Shown here piece by piece: positions 1-6,911 of a stretch of DNA of 35,086 nucleotides (within the stretch, counting starts at the first letter, position 1; each line of letters begins with the position of its first letter). Source of the stretch: a virus; IMG/VR virus record IMGVR_UViG_3300032286_000535, positions 1-35,086 of that record; one strand, written 5' to 3'. The position numbers and the translations under genes were made by a program. Under the pieces are notes generated by a model. The model did no database searches. It was not told where the DNA came from and worked only from the letters and a program-made list of their open reading frames with translations.

Positions 1-1
1 C

Positions 2-580
2 GGAGAGATCATCACAGCGGTCAACGCAGCTGCTATGCTGAGCAAGCTGCTGCAAGTGAGTTGCGGCGCTGCGCTCACGGATACCAAAGAGGTGGTGGAG
101 TTCGACGCTGGCCCCCGGCTTGGCGTGCTGGAAGAAATTTTGGAAGAGACGCAGCGCAAGGTCATCATCTTCGCGTTGTTCCGCGCCAGCATCGAGACCA
201 TCCAGAAGCATCTGACATCCAAGGGCATCACCAACGAGTGCATCCATGGCGGTGTGTCTGCAACCAAGCGCGGGGACATCATTCACCGCTTCCAGACCGA
301 CCCCGACCCGAGGGTGCTGGTCATGCAGCCACAAGCCACAGCCCACGGTATTACGTTGACTGCCGCTGACACCGTGGTGTTCTACGGTCCCTTGATGAGC
401 GTTGAGCAGTACATCCAGTGTATTGCCCGTGCCGACCGCAAGGGGCAGGACTCCGACAAGGTGACAGTGTTCCACATCCAGAGCTCCCCGGTGGAGGCCA
501 AGATGTTCAAAGCCCTCGCAGCGAAAGTAAGCGATAGCAGTTTGTTGACCGAGATGTTTACGCTGGAAATTCAGGGCTAA
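2..580 (+). CDS. SNF2-family DNA helicase, C-terminal part (5' end outside window)
   Basis: The frame is open to the left window edge, so this is the last 192 residues of a longer ATP-dependent helicase/translocase. It matches the second RecA-like domain of superfamily 2 SNF2-type enzymes. A strand reading VIIFALFR is followed by the helicase IV region CIHGGVSATKRGDIIHRF. Motif V-like TAHGITLTAAD and motif VI-like YIQCIARADRKGQ, with an arginine-finger-type arginine, come next. The N-terminal half with Walker A/B is missing only because of the cut. Phages use such enzymes in replication, recombination or branch processing; which role applies here cannot be seen. It heads the replication arm. 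A stem-loop follows the stop codon. The first internal ATG at base 35 is unlikely to be the true start, because the helical sequence before it (GEIITAVNAAA) continues the domain. Confidence 0.88.
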   Translation, partial: GEIITAVNAAAMLSKLLQVSCGAALTDTKEVVEFDAGPRLGVLEEILEETQRKVIIFALFRASIETIQKHLTSKGITNECIHGGVSATKRGDIIHRFQTDPDPRVLVMQPQATAHGITLTAADTVVFYGPLMSVEQYIQCIARADRKGQDSDKVTVFHIQSSPVEAKMFKALAAKVSDSSLLTEMFTLEIQG

Positions 581-587
581 AATGGCA

Positions 588-619
588 AAGCCCTGCGCCA
601 CGGGAATGGAGCAGGGCTT
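588..619 (+). terminator. Stem-loop after the helicase gene (possible terminator)
   Basis: A perfect 9-bp stem, AAGCCCTGC (588-596) with GCAGGGCTT (611-619), encloses a 14-base loop just downstream of the helicase stop. No T-run follows, so intrinsic termination would be weak. It could instead be an mRNA-stabilising or processing hairpin. Confidence 0.35.
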
Positions 620-644
620 CTAATCAACACGAAAGACACTTCGT

Positions 645-1151
645 ATGACTCGCAAAATTATACCGCTGCCTCCGCAGAAAGTGCTGCACGCACTGTTGGA
701 CTACTCGCCTACCACGGGCGTATTCACTTGGCGAAAAAGCAACGGCACTGCTGCCGCAGGACGTGAGGCAGGTTGGCTACACAAAACCGGTTACGTCTAT
801 ATCGGTCTCGGCGGGCGAAACTACAAAGCGCATCGGCTTGCGTGGATGTATGTTTACGGCGTAGACCCCGCAAGTCTCTTGGACCACAGAGATCGCAATA
901 AAACCAACAACCGTATCGCCAATCTGCGTGAGGTAACGGACGGGCAAAACAACCAGAACAAGCAGGTGTACCGCAATAACGCCAGCGGGCACAAAGGCAT
1001 CGGCTGGTACACGCGAAGAAACGCGTGGCGCGTGCGCATACAACACGAAGGCGCAGTCCACCTGATAGGGTTTTTCAAAGACATCCCCAGCGCCATAGCC
1101 GCACGCAAAGTTGCGGAGCAGGCGCTGCATACACACGCCACTATTTTTTAA
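645..1151 (+). CDS. Free-standing HNH endonuclease with C-terminal AP2-type DNA-binding domain
   Basis: A 168-residue protein with two domains. Residues ~60-105 carry an HNH_3-type nuclease core: HRLAW with H63, then LLDHRDRNKTNN with D80/H81 and N88/N89, NLREVT, and QNNQN. Residues ~113-160 carry an AP2/ERF-like DNA-binding fold with the hallmark SGHKGIGWYTRRNAWRVRI and the following GFF strand. This arrangement is typical of phage homing-type endonucleases that cut a related allele and spread by repair. It is a separate gene, not inside an intron or intein as far as can be seen, between the helicase and Gp157-like genes. The ribosome site is poor: a small hairpin, ACGAA (629-633) with TTCGT (640-644), abuts the ATG. 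That fits an inserted, weakly translated element. The nuclease residues look intact. Confidence 0.9.
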   Translation: MTRKIIPLPPQKVLHALLDYSPTTGVFTWRKSNGTAAAGREAGWLHKTGYVYIGLGGRNYKAHRLAWMYVYGVDPASLLDHRDRNKTNNRIANLREVTDGQNNQNKQVYRNNASGHKGIGWYTRRNAWRVRIQHEGAVHLIGFFKDIPSAIAARKVAEQALHTHATIF

Positions 1152-1220
1152 AAAGGAGTTGCAACAAGAAAAAATCCATGTAAACTGTCCAACTCTTGAC
1201 AAAAACATTAGGAGAAAGCA

Positions 1221-1637
1221 ATGACTCAAGACCTCGAAGACGCACCGGAAGTCGAAGCAATTCCGCTCGACAAGCTGGTCGCCATCCACGCCAAGATCAA
1301 GGCCAAGCAAGCCCAGCTCGACAAAGCGCTGGCTGACCTTGAAGAACAGCGCGAAGCAATTCGCCTAGCCATCAAAGACCAGATGAAGGCCCTCGGCCTG
1401 ACATCGGTCAAGACTTCCTCTGGAACCGTGTCGTTGATGAAATCGACGCGCTACAACACGCAGGACTGGGACTCGTTCAAAGCATTCGTGCTTGAGCATC
1501 AAGTCGTGGACCTGTTGGAGAAGCGCATCGCCCAGTCCAACATGGCGCAGTTCTTGGAAGAAAACCCCGGCGTACTGCCGCCGGGTTTGAACTCAGTCAC
1601 TGGGTTCGACATTCGTGTAACACCAATCCGAAAGTAA
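1221..1637 (+). CDS. Gp157-like coiled-coil phage protein
   Basis: A 138-residue protein with a strong site (AGGAGAAAGCA before ATG). Residues ~16-58 form a charged coiled coil (KLVAIHAKIKAKQ onward). A compact C-terminal domain follows, with KSTRYNTQDWDSFKAFVLEH and a PPGL turn near the end. This arrangement resembles the siphovirus Gp157 group of phage proteins, which commonly sit directly before single-stranded-DNA-binding or recombination genes, as here. Its biochemical role is not established; a replication or recombination accessory function is inferred from position only. The next gene starts 9 bases after the stop, so they are probably co-transcribed and translated in sequence. Confidence 0.6.
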   Translation: MTQDLEDAPEVEAIPLDKLVAIHAKIKAKQAQLDKALADLEEQREAIRLAIKDQMKALGLTSVKTSSGTVSLMKSTRYNTQDWDSFKAFVLEHQVVDLLEKRIAQSNMAQFLEENPGVLPPGLNSVTGFDIRVTPIRK

Positions 1638-1646
1638 CGCAATATC

Positions 1647-2636
1647 ATGAGCAACATTACGCTTTTTAGTTCAGCCAACGTCCCCGCATTTGCTCGTAAC
1701 AACGAGTTGTCTGACACAGCACGCGCCCTGACGGGCGGCGACGGAGTGATGACCAAGCGCATCTCCATCAAAGGCGGCGTGTTCCGTCTGGTGGCAGGTG
1801 GCAAGGAAGTCACCAGCATCGAAGACCGTCACCTTGACGTCATCATCGTCCGTGCTGCCCCTAAGGTCAGCCGCATCTTCTACGCTGGCGCTTACGATGC
1901 CGACAAGATTGTGCGTCCTGACTGCTGGAGCAATGACGGCGAGAAGCCTGACGCAACCCTCAAGGCCCCACAGCACGCAACCTGCATGGGTTGCCCGCAG
2001 AACGAAGCCGGTTCCGGTAACGGTAATAGCCGCGCCTGCCGCTTCCAACAGCGCCTTGCTGTTGTGCTGGCCAACAACCCTGAAGGTGATGTGCTGCAAC
2101 TAACACTCCCAGCGACCAGCATCTTCGGCAAGGAAGATGGCGACAAGCGTCCCCTGCAAGCCTACGCCCGCTACTTGGCAGCGCAGACACCTCCGGTTAA
2201 CCCCGAGCAGATCGTCACGCGCATGAAGTTCGACACCAAGGCCGAGTCTCCCAAGCTGTTCTTCGCGCCTACGCGCTGGTTGACGGACGACGAGTACCCG
2301 ATCGCTGTGGCGCAAGGCGACTCTGACGACGCCAAGAAGGCTGTGACCCTCACCGTGGCGCAAGCTGACGGTGTGAAGGCTGCGCCCATGGCTATCCCCG
2401 GCGCTGCCCCCAAGCCCGTTACCAAGCCCATGGGTGAGATGCTGGACGAGGAAGATGATGCAGCAATTGCCGCTGAGCGAGCCAAGGCCGCTAAACCCAA
2501 GGCCAAGGTCAAGGCTGAGTCCGTGGCCGAAGCTGACGACGAACCGGAAGTGCGCAAGGAGACCGCCAAAGGCGGTGCCGTGCCTGCCAAGAAATCCAAG
2601 CTGGCTGACATCGTGGCCGATTGGGACGACGAGTAA
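1647..2636 (+). CDS. Putative single-stranded DNA-binding protein with zinc-ribbon cysteines and acidic tail
   Basis: A 329-residue protein. The core (~residues 35-230) is beta-rich and holds four cysteines, C93, C113, C116 and C131, spaced like a zinc ribbon. Residues ~245-320 are a low-complexity Ala/Lys/Glu linker (for example KAAKPKAKVKAES). The chain ends in the acidic tail DIVADWDDE. A folded core plus flexible linker plus acidic tip is the general plan of phage and bacterial ssDNA-binding proteins (T7 gp2.5, T4 gp32, SSB), where the tip recruits partner proteins. It lies between a Gp157-like gene and the primase-helicase, where an SSB would be expected. No specific family could be assigned with certainty, so the SSB role is inference from architecture and context. 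Confidence 0.55.
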   Translation: MSNITLFSSANVPAFARNNELSDTARALTGGDGVMTKRISIKGGVFRLVAGGKEVTSIEDRHLDVIIVRAAPKVSRIFYAGAYDADKIVRPDCWSNDGEKPDATLKAPQHATCMGCPQNEAGSGNGNSRACRFQQRLAVVLANNPEGDVLQLTLPATSIFGKEDGDKRPLQAYARYLAAQTPPVNPEQIVTRMKFDTKAESPKLFFAPTRWLTDDEYPIAVAQGDSDDAKKAVTLTVAQADGVKAAPMAIPGAAPKPVTKPMGEMLDEEDDAAIAAERAKAAKPKAKVKAESVAEADDEPEVRKETAKGGAVPAKKSKLADIVADWDDE

Positions 2637-2638
2637 TT

Positions 2639-2732
2639 GAATCGGGGGGAAAGCGGATGCTGTGCGGGCGTCAGGTCGTGGTGCAACTCCACCCCGCTTC
2701 ATGATCACAGACGCAGCGAGTACCCCCACCTA
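2639..2732 (+). other. Structured intergenic element A (G6/C5-closed RNA fold)
   Basis: The segment begins GAATCGGGGGG (2639-2649) and ends ACCCCCACCTA (2722-2732). The G-run can pair with the C-run. Nested inside are AAGCGG (2651-2656) with CCGCTT (2694-2699), and GTGG (2678-2681) with CCAC (2689-2692) around a 7-base loop. Almost the same borders recur at 3291-3371. It lies in the 5' leader of the next gene, whose ribosome site follows at once. Function unknown; a leader or regulatory RNA is inferred. Confidence 0.5.
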
Positions 2733-2745
2733 CAAGGAGAAGCAC

Positions 2746-3009
2746 ATGGCAATTGGAACAATACAGGGCAGCATGTACTACGACGTTAACCGCGACATGT
2801 ACGTGGGCGCTGACCACTATCGCCGCCAAGAGGAAGAGTTTCGCCGCCGACAAGAGGAGGAGTACCGCCGGATGCAAAACTCGTATTACAACCCGGCACA
2901 GCAGCAGGAAAAACTGGTGAACCCGACACCAAAACCTGACCTCAACGACCCGCTGGGTTTTCTCAGCAAAGCAGACAACAAAATTTTACTCACTGGAGAA
3001 GCAACATGA
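2746..3009 (+). CDS. Small Arg/Glu/Tyr-rich phage protein, function unknown
   Basis: An 87-residue protein. The ATG at 2746 is chosen because AAGGAG stands 7 bases before it; an upstream in-frame ATG at 2662 would place the start inside structured element A. Residues ~27-47 are a highly charged helix of RRQEEEFRRRQEEEYRR type, probably a short coiled coil. A Pro/Gln-rich stretch and a tail (DLNDPLGFL) follow. There are no cysteines, no membrane segment and no known catalytic motif. The stop overlaps the next start as ATGA, so the two are translationally coupled. Position suggests a small replication-arm accessory protein; no family is recognised. Confidence 0.7.
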   Translation: MAIGTIQGSMYYDVNRDMYVGADHYRRQEEEFRRRQEEEYRRMQNSYYNPAQQQEKLVNPTPKPDLNDPLGFLSKADNKILLTGEAT

Positions 3010-3290
3010 AACTCAAACCATTCGCAGAAATCATCGCCCTGTCCAAAGAAAAACTGTCAGAGGCACTGGCCCCCATCCGCGCGCGCAAGGTTCGCAGCCA
3101 AGCCGAGCTGGAGATGGCCAAGCTGGACGACGAGCTGATCCGCCTTGAGGCCGACATCCAAGAGCAGTGCTCCAAGGAAGACATCAACTTCCCAAGCCTG
3201 CTGGACAAGCTGGACAAGGTCGCTCTGCTTGAGCGCCGCAAGACCCAGTACGAGTCCGTGCTGTCGCAACTGTTCCCTGCCAAGACATAA
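3006..3290 (+). CDS. Small coiled-coil protein, function unknown
   Basis: A 94-residue, almost wholly helical protein. Heptad-like Leu/Ile spacing runs from residue ~8 to 85 (KEKLSEALAPIRARK; ELEMAKLDDELIRLEADI; LLDKLDKVALLERRK). It overlaps the previous gene by four bases (ATGA), implying coupled translation and perhaps a shared complex. It has one cysteine and no enzyme motif or membrane segment. Structured element B begins immediately after its stop codon. Not recognised as a named family. Confidence 0.7.
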   Translation: MKLKPFAEIIALSKEKLSEALAPIRARKVRSQAELEMAKLDDELIRLEADIQEQCSKEDINFPSLLDKLDKVALLERRKTQYESVLSQLFPAKT

Positions 3291-3371
3291 GAATCGGGGG
3301 GTGCAGTTGAAGTCGCCTCGACCAGTACCCATGCGGTGCCGTCAAAGCTGGTCCGCTGGACCCCCCACCTA
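3291..3371 (+). other. Structured intergenic element B (perfect 7-bp G6T/AC6 closing stem)
   Basis: Begins GAATCGGGGGG (3291-3301), identical to the start of element A, and ends ACCCCCCACCTA (3360-3371). GGGGGGT (3296-3302) pairs perfectly with ACCCCCC (3360-3366). Inside, GACCAG (3320-3325) pairs with CTGGTC (3348-3353). The closed unit is 71 bases, tRNA-sized, but no T-arm or anticodon arm could be drawn. The helix-turn-helix gene starts 7 bases after it, with no visible ribosome site between. Confidence 0.55.
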
Positions 3372-3378
3372 AAACACC

Positions 3379-3657
3379 ATGGCCTACTCACAAAAAATCA
3401 TTGACGACGTGGCCAACACGCCCAAGTCTCTGGGCAACCAGCTTGGGCGTTGGGCCATCCATTTGGAGTTCCCAGTCACCAAGATCGCGTACGCGCTTGG
3501 CGTCACACGGCAGACCGTATATAATTGGTTCACCGGATCAGAAGTCTTTGTCGCGTACCGCCACCGTGTGGAAACCCTTTTAACAATAATGCAGTCCTCA
3601 AACACCGCGGATGAGGCATGGAGAAAAATATGTCACGAGTACAACCTCAAACCCTGA
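3379..3657 (+). CDS. Helix-turn-helix DNA-binding protein
   Basis: A 92-residue protein with a central helix-turn-helix. Residues ~32-50 read FPVTKIAYALGVTRQTVYNW, where the GVTRQTVYNW part is a classic recognition helix of Cro/CI or Xre-like type. Helical flanks (AYRHRVETLLTIM) probably complete the fold. There are no effector or protease domains. Candidate roles are control of the early arm or origin recognition; neither can be told from sequence. It has no Shine-Dalgarno-like sequence and starts 7 bases after structured element B, so the fold may influence its translation. The next small gene starts inside its 3' end in another frame. Confidence 0.75.
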   Translation: MAYSQKIIDDVANTPKSLGNQLGRWAIHLEFPVTKIAYALGVTRQTVYNWFTGSEVFVAYRHRVETLLTIMQSSNTADEAWRKICHEYNLKP

Positions 3658-3779
3658 GTAACGAAGAGCTGTTGACGCACATCTACATGGCCAACTACGT
3701 TGTGCCTGCTGAAGTCGTGAAAGACCTGTACGAGCGCTTTGCTGCGCTGCTGGACACCGCTGAAGACGACCTCAAGTAA
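3630..3779 (+). CDS. Small acidic helical protein, 49 residues
   Basis: Starts inside the end of the helix-turn-helix gene in a different frame and ends 20 bases before the primase-helicase. A GGAG at 3620-3623, six bases before the ATG, favours 3630 over an earlier in-frame ATG at 3618. The sequence MSRVQPQTLSNEELLTHIY leads into two amphipathic helices (VPAEVVKDLYERF, AALLDTAEDDLK). The overlap-plus-ribosome-site layout and high codon quality support a real gene. It is unrecognised and could be a small partner or adaptor of the primase-helicase; that is inference. Confidence 0.6.
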   Translation: MSRVQPQTLSNEELLTHIYMANYVVPAEVVKDLYERFAALLDTAEDDLK

Positions 3780-3799
3780 ACCGTTCCCGAAGGACCCTC

Positions 3800-6763
3800 A
3801 TGACTCCGCTCGATTTGATGGCGGCGGTTTTGCCGTCTCCGGGAAACGGCTATTACTGCGCGGTAGAGCTTACAAAGAAAAAACAACACGTTTACGGACA
3901 AACAATTGAGGAACTCATGCCCACGGTGGAGAAGTGGGCCAAAGCGGGGTATGACACCTATTTTGCGCTGGGCACGTTCGGCACAGACAAGGACCGCACC
4001 AAGGAGAACATGCACGCAAGCCAAGTGCTGGCCGTAGACCTTGACTGCAACCACCCCAAGGACATCCCCAACGAAGAGGGAGTGGTCAAGCCCAAGGCAT
4101 ACCCCAACGCCAAAGCTGCGGTGCAAGCCTTGCAGAAGTTCTGTGAGGACACGGGGCTGGCGGGACTGGGCGACCCGTGGCTGGTGCATTCAGGCGGCGG
4201 CATTCACGCTTACTGGCCGCTGGACGAGATGATGTTCAAAGAAGACTGGTATCCGCTGGCCAAGCGTTTCAAAGAGCTGTGCAACAAGCACGGGCTGGCC
4301 ATCGACGCCGCTGTCACAGGCGATGCTTCCCGAGTCTTACGCGTACCTGACTCGACCAACACAGGCGTGAAGAACGGCAAGGCCGTACGCGAAGCCACTC
4401 GGGTGCGCAGCATGGCCGAGGGCAACAAGTTTGCCGTGGCCGACATCGAGGCCATCCTGATAGCCGAGGGGTTCGGTCCAGACTTCGTGAAGAAGCCTGC
4501 CAGCACAGCGCTGGCGCTGCCGGGACACAGGCCAACGGGTGTCAGCGCGCCGTCCACGTTAACGGCGCTCACGCAAAACAGTGCGACGTTTTTCAAAAAA
4601 ATCCTGCTCAAAACCAAAAACGGATCGGGATGCGCCCAGCTTGAGAACTACGTGGAGAACGCGTCGGACGATGGCATGGAGCCGATCTGGCGTGGGATGC
4701 TCAGTTGGGCCAAGGTCTGCGCAGATGGTGCGAAAGCCTCTACGTGGCTGAGTGACCTGCACCCATATCCCCATGAGCGTATGCACCAGAAGCTGGCTGA
4801 GATCAAAGGCCCGTACTCATGCGCTGCCATGGATGACATGAATCCCGGCGTGTGCCGCAAGTGTCGGCACTGGGGCAAGATCACCAACCCACTGCTGTGG
4901 GGCAGAGAAATGTCAGTAGTCACTAACGAGACTACGGTCGAGGTGCAGGACAGCGCAGCGCCCGATGCCGATACTGTGGAGATCGCCCAGCCTGAGCCCC
5001 CAAGGGGGTATGCGTTTGGGGAGCGGGGGGGTGTTTTTTTGGAACGCGACGAGGAGGACGCTGACGGGCACGCCATCAAAAAGCGCCTGTTGCTTTGCTC
5101 CAACACCATATTCCCGGTGGACATCCTGAACAACAACGGCAGCCACGAGGTGCACTTCTGCGTCATCAAGAATAAGCAGTTGCATGAGGTGCTGGTGCCG
5201 CAAAAGTGCATGGCCAGTAAGGACGAGACAGTCAAGCACTTGGCCAACCAGAACGTCATGGCGGCATTTGGTTCAGGCAACGACAAGAATTTCTACGAGT
5301 ACATCCGCGCCAGTGTTGAGAAGATCAGCGTGGAGAAGTCCCCAATCAAGATGCCGCCCAGCTACGGATGGCAAGACGACGGCACCTTTGTGTTTGCAAG
5401 TCGGGTGTACAGCGCAAACCGCAAGCCTGTCATGGTGCCTATGTCCGAGTTGCAGAACATCGTGGCCAGCACCAAGCCTACCGGCACGCTGGAGAACTGG
5501 CGCAAGGTCATCAACATGATGGTGCGGCGCAAGATGTGGGATCAACTGGCGGTGGTGCTGGCTGGTGCTGCCGCGCCCTTGATGAAGTTCACAGGCTTGC
5601 TAGGTATGACGGTGCACGTAGCGTCCACTGAGTCAGGTACAGGCAAGTCACTGTCACTGGACGCAGCTGCGTCCATCTGGGGCCATCCGATCCACTACCG
5701 CACAGGCTCGGGCACATCACCTGTTGCCATGCAGCAGCGCCTTGGCCACTTGCGCAGCTTGCCGCTCATCACGGACGAGATCACCACCAACAACCGCAAA
5801 GACTTTGAGTGGTTTCCCGCCTTCTTGTTCAGTATGAGCGAAGGGCGCGGCAAAGAGCGTATGGAGTCGGGCACCAACAAAGAGCGCCTGAACCTGTCCA
5901 CATGGGCCACGCTGGCGTTGATGTCCTCCAACCGCCCTGCCGTTGACTACATGACCGGTGAGCGCAAGCACTCCTCCGAGGGTGAGCTGCGCCGCATGAT
6001 CGAGTTCAACATGGATGTGAAGCTGGAGTGGTCGCAAGACGAGATCGAGATCATCAAGTCGTTGCCATCAAACTTTGCCGTAGCAGGTGAGGTTCTGGCG
6101 CAGTTTTTTGTGGACAACGTGGCTTTGCTGCGTGAGCTGGTGCCCGAGTGCACACGCCGCATGTACGACGAGTACAAGGCCCCCAACGACGAGCGGTACT
6201 GGATGGCCGGTGTTGGCGCAATCGTTGCGGCGGGTTTAATCTTGAGCGACAAGCATGCGGGTATCGTCAACATCCCCTTGCAGGAGATCATTGAGTCATA
6301 CCGCCGTCAGATCAACAACCAGCGCCAGTGCATCAAAGGCGGCAAGCGCACGGCAGAAGATGTGCTCAACGCCTACACCCAAGAGTTCCAAGGCAAGTTC
6401 GTCATCGTCAAGTACGGCGAGAAGGCCAGTCCAGCGGCCATGTTTGGGGACGGCACCAGTGTGGGTAAGACAACCACGCGGCAAGAGATCATGGGTCGGG
6501 TCGAGCACGGCGTCAATCCGGGCTACATCGACTACTACATTGAGGAGCGCCTGCTCCGTGCGTTTTGCTCCAACATGAGCTTCAGTTACGCCACGTTCAA
6601 GACGGAGATTGCACAGTCGTTCATCGTGCAGCAGGTTATCAAGAAGGACATGATGGCCAAGACGGACGGCCCTCCGATGCGCGTATCCACACTGCGCCTG
6701 AGCGCGAACATGAGCACACTCGATGACTCGGTACTCCAGAGCATTCCCTTGGGCAAGAGTTGA
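3800..6763 (+). CDS. Primase-helicase fusion (AEP-type primase plus DUF927-like helicase)
   Basis: A 987-residue replication protein. The N-terminal third is an archaeo-eukaryotic-type primase/polymerase. Residues ~77-82 give AVDLDC (the DxD metal pair), ~131-141 give SGGGIHAYWPL, and TGDASRVLRVP is the third conserved element. Four cysteines follow at ~341-357 (CAAMDD...GVCRKCRHW), perhaps a zinc site. The C-terminal half resembles DUF927 helicase-like proteins: GYAFGERGGVFLERD opens it, Walker A is STESGTGKS at ~608-616, Walker B is LPLITDEIT near ~654, and a sensor-like LALMSSNRP follows. It would make primers and unwind DNA ahead of a polymerase encoded elsewhere. All key residues look present. 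An AGGACC stands before the ATG. G7 and T7 runs at 5025-5040 lie at the start of the DUF927 part. Confidence 0.85.
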   Translation: MTPLDLMAAVLPSPGNGYYCAVELTKKKQHVYGQTIEELMPTVEKWAKAGYDTYFALGTFGTDKDRTKENMHASQVLAVDLDCNHPKDIPNEEGVVKPKAYPNAKAAVQALQKFCEDTGLAGLGDPWLVHSGGGIHAYWPLDEMMFKEDWYPLAKRFKELCNKHGLAIDAAVTGDASRVLRVPDSTNTGVKNGKAVREATRVRSMAEGNKFAVADIEAILIAEGFGPDFVKKPASTALALPGHRPTGVSAPSTLTALTQNSATFFKKILLKTKNGSGCAQLENYVENASDDGMEPIWRGMLSWAKVCADGAKASTWLSDLHPYPHERMHQKLAEIKGPYSCAAMDDMNPGVCRKCRHWGKITNPLLWGREMSVVTNETTVEVQDSAAPDADTVEIAQPEPPRGYAFGERGGVFLERDEEDADGHAIKKRLLLCSNTIFPVDILNNNGSHEVHFCVIKNKQLHEVLVPQKCMASKDETVKHLANQNVMAAFGSGNDKNFYEYIRASVEKISVEKSPIKMPPSYGWQDDGTFVFASRVYSANRKPVMVPMSELQNIVASTKPTGTLENWRKVINMMVRRKMWDQLAVVLAGAAAPLMKFTGLLGMTVHVASTESGTGKSLSLDAAASIWGHPIHYRTGSGTSPVAMQQRLGHLRSLPLITDEITTNNRKDFEWFPAFLFSMSEGRGKERMESGTNKERLNLSTWATLALMSSNRPAVDYMTGERKHSSEGELRRMIEFNMDVKLEWSQDEIEIIKSLPSNFAVAGEVLAQFFVDNVALLRELVPECTRRMYDEYKAPNDERYWMAGVGAIVAAGLILSDKHAGIVNIPLQEIIESYRRQINNQRQCIKGGKRTAEDVLNAYTQEFQGKFVIVKYGEKASPAAMFGDGTSVGKTTTRQEIMGRVEHGVNPGYIDYYIEERLLRAFCSNMSFSYATFKTEIAQSFIVQQVIKKDMMAKTDGPPMRVSTLRLSANMSTLDDSVLQSIPLGKS

Positions 6764-6911
6764 GCGGGGGCAGGGGTTTTTCGTCCCCTGCCTCAACACG
6801 GAGCAAGTGCGCAAAGCAGGTCTCAGTGAGGCGCTGCGCTGCCGCATCTTCGACGCCAAAGCCTACCCCGCCGTCCACAAGGGACTCAGCGGGGTGTGGT
6901 TTTACCGCTGA
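6723..6911 (+). CDS. Small conserved phage protein after the primase-helicase
   Basis: A 62-residue protein whose first 41 bases overlap the 3' end of the primase-helicase in another frame. The body reads GQGFFVPCLNTEQVRKAGL and ends SGVWFYR: a compact mixed fold with one cysteine and basic residues. Small proteins of this form are familiar to me behind phage replicative helicases, but no function is established. Its stop codon region overlaps the stop of the giant minus-strand gene by 10 bases, tail to tail. The ribosome site is weak, so translation may depend on coupling to the upstream gene. Confidence 0.65.
   Translation: MTRYSRAFPWARVERGQGFFVPCLNTEQVRKAGLSEALRCRIFDAKAYPAVHKGLSGVWFYR
6769..6792. 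other. Inverted repeat near the convergence point
   Basis: GGCAGGGG (6769-6776) pairs with CCCCTGCC (6785-6792) around an 8-base loop, 6-29 bases past the primase-helicase stop and inside the small gene. A second small inverted repeat, CCGCTGAGCGG, lies at 6905-6915 in the overlapping gene ends. Neither has a T-run. They could slow or end convergent transcripts, but this is uncertain. Confidence 0.3.

Noticed and set aside
1159-1186. Sigma-70-like promoter (TTGCAA, 16 bases, TAAACT) before the Gp157-like gene
   Set aside because: Each hexamer matches the consensus at only four of six positions; such matches are expected by chance, so no promoter is claimed.
1196-1201. TTGACA box just upstream of 1221
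   Set aside because: A -10 element at normal spacing would fall over the start codon and does not resemble TATAAT.
3296-3371. tRNA gene in element B
   Set aside because: Size and 7-bp closing stem fit, but no T-arm, anticodon arm or D-arm could be drawn and no TTC-type T-loop is present.
6723-6763. Read-through or fusion of the primase-helicase with the following small gene
   Set aside because: The two are in different frames with a normal stop at 6763; overlap of separate genes explains it.
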